NCBI GenBank assembly: GCA_963733265.1
Contig: CAVTCF010000004.1
Coordinates: 1 to 64,000, forward strand
From: PALSA-1006 sp963733265
GTDB lineage: Bacteria > Pseudomonadota > Gammaproteobacteria > Burkholderiales > Gallionellaceae
Length of the DNA: 64,000 nucleotides
Reading direction: 5' to 3'
The notes beneath the pieces are model-generated. The model was given only the letters and a program-made list of their open reading frames with translations, was not told the origin of the DNA and did not search any database. The translations under genes and the position numbers were made by a program. Below, piece after piece: positions 60,159-64,000 of this stretch (within the stretch, counting starts at the first letter, position 1; each line of letters starts with the position of its first letter).

Positions 60159-61565
60159 TTAGTTTTGCTTTTCTTCGTTTTCTGCTTGTTGGGCCAGCAA
60201 AATCGAAAGCAATCTTCGGTCAGTATCTTTAATTCTGGCAATCATTACATTCAAAAATGCTTTGGCAAAGCTTGCTTGAAGTCCATCGCTCGCATGTTTC
60301 AATGAATCTCCTTCAATCATAATCAGTTTCATGTCGGTCACGGCCGTTACCGTTGCCAAACGCGTATGCCTGACTTCGTCCAAATAGGCGATTTCTCCGA
60401 AGCAACTTCCTATATGCATGCGCGTGAGCTCCACTTCGCTCTTTGTCACTATTGCTTCTCCGCTCACGATCAGGAATAAACTGCTGCTGCTTTCACCTTC
60501 ACCAACGATGCGGTCACCCGCTTTTCTTTCCTGCCACTGGCTAAGCCCAACAGTTTCCCAGACTTCGTTATCAGTAAAATTTACAAAAAATACAAGGTTG
60601 CGCATCGCATCAAAATGTGCCGAATCGAAACGCACTTCTTCTGTTGTCTCCATTCCCGGCAATGCTGTTGCAAGGTCATCGCAAAAGGCTTTCCAGGAAG
60701 CGTAGCGCATATCTTTATCGCGATGCATGGCCCGATGCACCGCAAACCTGAGGGCTTGGGGGATATCCTGACGACGCTTCTCCAGAGGTAAAGCATCCTC
60801 ATGCAGTTTCTGGTAAATCATTTCGTCGTGAGACTTGGCTGTAAAAGGTAACATACCCGTAAGTAACTGATAAGCCATGACGCCAACTGCATATACATCC
60901 GACTGAACAGTTGGCCGCGCCTGCATGAATTGTTCCGGTGGCATAAAGGGCAATGTTCCGACCGTATCAACTTGTGTCGTATCCGAGTTGAACAAAAAAG
61001 CGGCGCCAAAATCTGATACCTTGACCGAGTTGTTGTCACCCAGCAACACATTGCTGGGCTTAATATCACGGTGCAAGATGCCCATTTTGTGCGAGTAGTC
61101 CAGTGCGTTGCACACCTTGTATAGTATGTCGATCAGTCTGTTCAGGGGCAATAAATTATCGAATGATGTATACGGCTTAAGTGTTCCCCCGGGCACATAT
61201 TCCATCACCAGATAGTCAAACTCATCCGTGCTGCAGGCTTCATATATCTGAACGATGAACGGGTGTTGCAGCTTGCCCGCCAATCTTGTTTCGTTCAACC
61301 ACATTTTTCGATTGCGCAAGCTTTCTTGCTCACCGTTGAAAAGTCCGGGTCTGGATATTTTTAGCGCCACTTCTTTTTGTAAATAGGTGTCGTACGCCAA
61401 GTGAACTTCGCTTGTTGCTCCGCGCCCGAGTTCTTTTCTCATTTCAAAACGATGACGGAAGTTTTCTACCGGATTTATTATTTGCGTGTGCGTTTCCGAA
61501 AATTCCTGCACATTTATATTTTGTAATTCGGTACCGCTTCGGAAACTTTCTATTTTGTTAGCCAT
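60159..61565 (-). CDS. Ser/Thr protein kinase with C-terminal cyclic-nucleotide-binding domain
   Basis: The 468-residue protein has a complete Hanks-type kinase domain (about 40-305): ELGRGATSEVHLAYD (glycine loop), EVALKISRP (Lys), LHRDIKPSNVLLG (catalytic loop), VSDFGAAF (DFG) and the activation segment with GTLPFMPPEQF. A CRP-like cNMP-binding domain follows (about 335-450: GDRIVGEGESSSSLFLIVSG, GSCFGEIAYLDE). No membrane helix is seen. The combination suggests a kinase tuned by a cyclic nucleotide; the phospho-Arg/Glu ligand pair of CRP was not established here. Confidence 0.92.
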   Translation of the reverse strand: MANKIESFRSGTELQNINVQEFSETHTQIINPVENFRHRFEMRKELGRGATSEVHLAYDTYLQKEVALKISRPGLFNGEQESLRNRKMWLNETRLAGKLQHPFIVQIYEACSTDEFDYLVMEYVPGGTLKPYTSFDNLLPLNRLIDILYKVCNALDYSHKMGILHRDIKPSNVLLGDNNSVKVSDFGAAFLFNSDTTQVDTVGTLPFMPPEQFMQARPTVQSDVYAVGVMAYQLLTGMLPFTAKSHDEMIYQKLHEDALPLEKRRQDIPQALRFAVHRAMHRDKDMRYASWKAFCDDLATALPGMETTEEVRFDSAHFDAMRNLVFFVNFTDNEVWETVGLSQWQERKAGDRIVGEGESSSSLFLIVSGEAIVTKSEVELTRMHIGSCFGEIAYLDEVRHTRLATVTAVTDMKLIMIEGDSLKHASDGLQASFAKAFLNVMIARIKDTDRRLLSILLAQQAENEEKQN

Positions 61566-61596
61566 GTTTTGATTCCATAAGTTTCACGGCGCGGCG

Positions 61597-62235
61597 TTAC
61601 TTTAGTGCTTCGAAAAGATTTCTATCCGAGTTGTAGCTCAGTAGCTGGCCTTGTTCAATATCAAAATACCAGCCATGCAGTGTTAGTTGACCCGCTTCGA
61701 CTCGCTCTCGAACCCATGCGAATGTCATCAAATTTTTCAACGATACCAAAATAGCGCGTTGCTCACAGACTCGCCTTTGTTCCTCTTGCGTGGAAAGTGG
61801 CATCTCTTCCATCACACTTTTGCGCGCGCTTTCAACCAGGCACATCCAGTCGTCGATGAAAGAGCCGGGTACATTTCCCCCCCCGGTTTTTACCAGGGTC
61901 CCTATACCCCCGCAGTGCGCGTGGCCCAAAACAATGATGTGTTCAACTGCCAGAATACGAACGCCATATTCGATTGCTGCTGTTGTTCCATGATGCCCAG
62001 CACGACCTTCCACCGGGGGAACCAGATTTGCAACATTTCGGATAACAAACAAATCTCCCGGTTCGCAATCAAGCACCAATGCCGGATCTACACGCGAGTC
62101 ACAGCATGCAACTACTAGTGTTTTTGGTGTTTGTCCTTTTGCAACCAATTGCTGAAATAGACCATCGTTGCGCTCGAAGTGTTGTTCACGAAAGCGCCGA
62201 AATCCTTCGACAAGTTTGTTTGGTACTGAGGTCAT
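61597..62235 (-). CDS. can: Beta-class carbonic anhydrase
   Basis: This 212-residue enzyme has the zinc ligands and the Asp-Arg pair in VVACCDSRVDPALVL (Cys-Asp-Ser-Arg) and GHAHCGG (His and Cys). It interconverts CO2 and bicarbonate for carboxylation reactions, which fits its place next to purine genes. The last 4 bp of purC upstream overlap its start, so the two are co-translated. Confidence 0.94.
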   Translation of the reverse strand: MTSVPNKLVEGFRRFREQHFERNDGLFQQLVAKGQTPKTLVVACCDSRVDPALVLDCEPGDLFVIRNVANLVPPVEGRAGHHGTTAAIEYGVRILAVEHIIVLGHAHCGGIGTLVKTGGGNVPGSFIDDWMCLVESARKSVMEEMPLSTQEEQRRVCEQRAILVSLKNLMTFAWVRERVEAGQLTLHGWYFDIEQGQLLSYNSDRNLFEALK

Positions 62236-63116
62236 GTTCCTGTAAGAAGTCTTTGTGCTTCGCGGTATTTATCCGACGTTTTTTGCAATACATCTTGTGG
62301 CACTTGCGGTGCCGGAGGTTGTTTGTTCCATCCCGAGGCTTCCAGCCAGTCGCGCACAAACTGTTTGTCAAAACTTGGCGGATTGCTTCCTACTTTATAT
62401 TGATCTGCCGGCCAAAAGCGGGATGAATCCGGCGTTAAAGCCTCATCAATAAGATATAATTTACCCGTTGCATCGGTGCCGAATTCAAACTTCGTATCTG
62501 CAATGATTATTCCGCGAGTCAGTGCGTATTCCGCCGCCTCGGTGTATAGCTTCACAGTGGCATGTTTGACTTGTTCTGCAAGATCTGAACCCAGCAATTT
62601 TTTTGCTTCTTCAAACGAGATGTTCTCGTCATGATCGCCAACCGCTGCTTTGGTCGACGGCGTAAACAGCGGTTGCGGTAATTTTTGTGCTTCCTGCAAT
62701 CCTGCCGGAAGTTGTATTCCGCATAACTTTCCCGTTTTTTTATAATCCTTCCATCCGGACCCTACCAGATACCCTCGCACGATTGCCTCGATTGGTAATG
62801 GTTTCAATTTTTTCGTGACGAATGCTCTACCCCTCACTTGCGAGCGCTCACTTTCTGTCTTCACTACCGATTCCGGGTCGATGCCCGACAAGTGGTTCGG
62901 AATGACGTGGCCCAGTTTCTTGAACCAAAAATTCGATACCGCTGTCAGCACTTCACCTTTTCCCGGTATGGGCGATGGCAGGATTACATCGAAGGCTGAC
63001 AATCTATCTGTTTGTACGATCAATAGATGATCTTTATCGACTTCGTATAGATCGCGCACTTTGCCGCGATGCAAAAATTTCAGGCTTGTTAAATTTGATT
63101 CATGCAGAGCAGACAT
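62232..63116 (-). CDS. purC: Phosphoribosylaminoimidazole-succinocarboxamide synthase (PurC)
   Basis: This 294-residue enzyme of purine synthesis begins LKFLHRGKVRDLYEVDKDHL and has DRLSAFDVILPSPIPGKGEV, EAIVRGYLVGSGWKDYKKTG and IIADTKFEFG, with EALTPDSSRFW near the active site. It ligates aspartate to CAIR. It is the SAICAR synthase of the larger (eukaryote-like, yeast ADE1) type, common in betaproteobacteria. It is preceded by purE (13-bp gap) on the same strand. Confidence 0.96.
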   Translation of the reverse strand: MSALHESNLTSLKFLHRGKVRDLYEVDKDHLLIVQTDRLSAFDVILPSPIPGKGEVLTAVSNFWFKKLGHVIPNHLSGIDPESVVKTESERSQVRGRAFVTKKLKPLPIEAIVRGYLVGSGWKDYKKTGKLCGIQLPAGLQEAQKLPQPLFTPSTKAAVGDHDENISFEEAKKLLGSDLAEQVKHATVKLYTEAAEYALTRGIIIADTKFEFGTDATGKLYLIDEALTPDSSRFWPADQYKVGSNPPSFDKQFVRDWLEASGWNKQPPAPQVPQDVLQKTSDKYREAQRLLTGT

Positions 63117-63129
63117 TATTTACCTCGAA

Positions 63130-63621
63130 TTACAGGGATGGCAGTGTGATTGCGGCAATTTGCTCCGCTTGCTTTTTTCGGTATTCAGCAAGCTTCTGCG
63201 CTAGTTGTGCATTGTTTAGTGCAAGCATTGAAATGGCGAATAATCCTGCATTCGCTGCACCGGCTTCACCGATTGCGAACGTAGCCACAGGTATTCCTTT
63301 GGGCATCTGTACAATAGAAAGCAGTGAGTCCATCCCCTTTAAATACTTGGACGGAATCGGCACACCCAAAACGGGCAGTGTGGTCTTGCCTGCTAGCACA
63401 CCGGCAAGATGTGCCGCCCCCCCCGCACCCGCAATAAAACATTGCACACCTTGAGCACTCATGTCTTTGATATATTCGAACAGTAAATCGGGTGACCGAT
63501 GCGCGGATATTACACGCGCATCGTATTCCACACCGAAATCCTCCAAAGCCCGGGCTGCCTGTTGCATGATTTCCCAATCATTTGAACTGCCCATCACAAT
63601 CGAAACAACCTTCTTACTCAT
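63130..63621 (-). CDS. purE: N5-carboxyaminoimidazole ribonucleotide mutase (PurE)
   Basis: This 163-residue class I PurE has SIVMGSSNDWEIMQQAARAL, VISAHRSPDLLFEYIKD with the catalytic His, and FIAGAGGAAHLAGVLAGKTT. It produces CAIR, the substrate of PurC encoded next. The product is complete. It follows fbp, whose stop lies 4 bp upstream. Confidence 0.96.
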   Translation of the reverse strand: MSKKVVSIVMGSSNDWEIMQQAARALEDFGVEYDARVISAHRSPDLLFEYIKDMSAQGVQCFIAGAGGAAHLAGVLAGKTTLPVLGVPIPSKYLKGMDSLLSIVQMPKGIPVATFAIGEAGAANAGLFAISMLALNNAQLAQKLAEYRKKQAEQIAAITLPSL

Positions 63622-63625
63622 ATCA

Positions 63626-64000
63626 TTATGCGCCCTTGTGGTAACTGATTACGCGTTCAACCTCGTTTTTCGAGCCCAGAATAACCGGCACACGTTGGTG
63701 CAGCCCGTTAGGTTGTAACTCCATGATACGTTCGCGCCCTGTGGAACTCAATCCACCCGCCTGTTCTACAATGAAGGACATTGGGTTTGCTTCATACATC
63801 AAACGCAACTTTCCTGCTTTACCCGGGTCTTTTGTGTCAAATGGATACATGAATATTCCGCCACGAGTCAGGATGCGGTGTACTTCTGCAACCATCGAAG
63901 CAACCCAGCGCATGTTGAAATTCTTTTCGCGTCCCCCGTCTTTTCCTTTTACACATTCTTCCACATAGCGCTGTACGGGCACTTCCCAAAAACGGCGGTT
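63626..64000 (-). CDS. fbp: Class I fructose-1,6-bisphosphatase, C-terminal part (runs off window)
   Basis: The frame is open to the window edge (64000), so the gene begins beyond it. The visible 124 residues end the enzyme: NFNMRWVASMVAEVHRILTR, GGIFMYPFDTKDPGKAGKLR (substrate-binding Lys and Tyr region) and FIVEQAGGLSSTGRERIMEL. It dephosphorylates fructose-1,6-bisphosphate in gluconeogenesis or the Calvin cycle. It heads the minus-strand group fbp-purE-purC-can. Confidence 0.95.
   Translation of the reverse strand, partial: NRRFWEVPVQRYVEECVKGKDGGREKNFNMRWVASMVAEVHRILTRGGIFMYPFDTKDPGKAGKLRLMYEANPMSFIVEQAGGLSSTGRERIMELQPNGLHQRVPVILGSKNEVERVISYHKGA

Overview
The window looks like a chromosomal stretch of a betaproteobacterium, most likely of the Nitrosomonadales/Gallionellaceae type. 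The evidence is the housekeeping gene order: dapF-DUF484-xerC; gatC-gatA-(small protein)-gatB divergent from mreB-mreC-mreD-mrdA-rodA-rlpA; and fbp-purE-purC-carbonic anhydrase. This rests on gene order and protein character only; no search was run.

Layout. 1-31 kb is accessory DNA built from layered mobile elements. It opens with two coupled, very large tyrosine-recombinase-type genes (1-3718). A complete recombinase-in-trio (RIT) element follows (3769-7008). Next come a nucleotidyltransferase (AbiEii-type) toxin-like pair, small lipoprotein genes, an HU gene and a frameshifted small winged-helix regulator gene, then a recombinase-less mini-RIT (10900-11283). A solute-binding protein is coupled to a GGDEF/EAL protein (11464-15200). 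After a decayed repeat zone come a chemoreceptor and a histidine-kinase remnant beside an IS91 element. A second RIT (21341-25323) carries an ISL3 element near one end and a natural RitB-RitC fusion. An IS110 element, an AraC/TMEM175 region and a decayed prophage-type integration module beside tRNA-Arg close the region.

31.3-35.4 kb is core: CoA-binding protein, dapF, DUF484, xerC and a 3'-damaged RNA methyltransferase. 35.5-43.5 kb is scrambled: pieces of a chemoreceptor, two MFS transporters, an isochorismatase and topB, with an intact marR, a GNAT acetyltransferase, an AbrB-type membrane protein and an IS30 element. The isochorismatase and topB genes are both split at the same 6-bp sequence, as if a circle had integrated there. 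43.5-64 kb is core: the rod-shape/elongasome operon, the GatCAB amidotransferase, dsbA, a SPOR protein, argS, a glycosyltransferase, a Ser/Thr kinase with a cyclic-nucleotide-binding domain, carbonic anhydrase, purC, purE and the 3' part of fbp.

Most striking signal. The RIT ends are built from 11-bp repeats: ATTATGnAAAG in the first element, ATTATGnATAG in the second and in the mini-RIT. Two direct copies sit 6 bp apart, next to a GGCC-bounded palindrome of inverted copies. One more copy sits at the ritC stop codon in both full elements. The unit differs by one base between elements, which suggests recombinase-specific binding sites that changed with their recombinases. All functional statements are inferences from sequence features.
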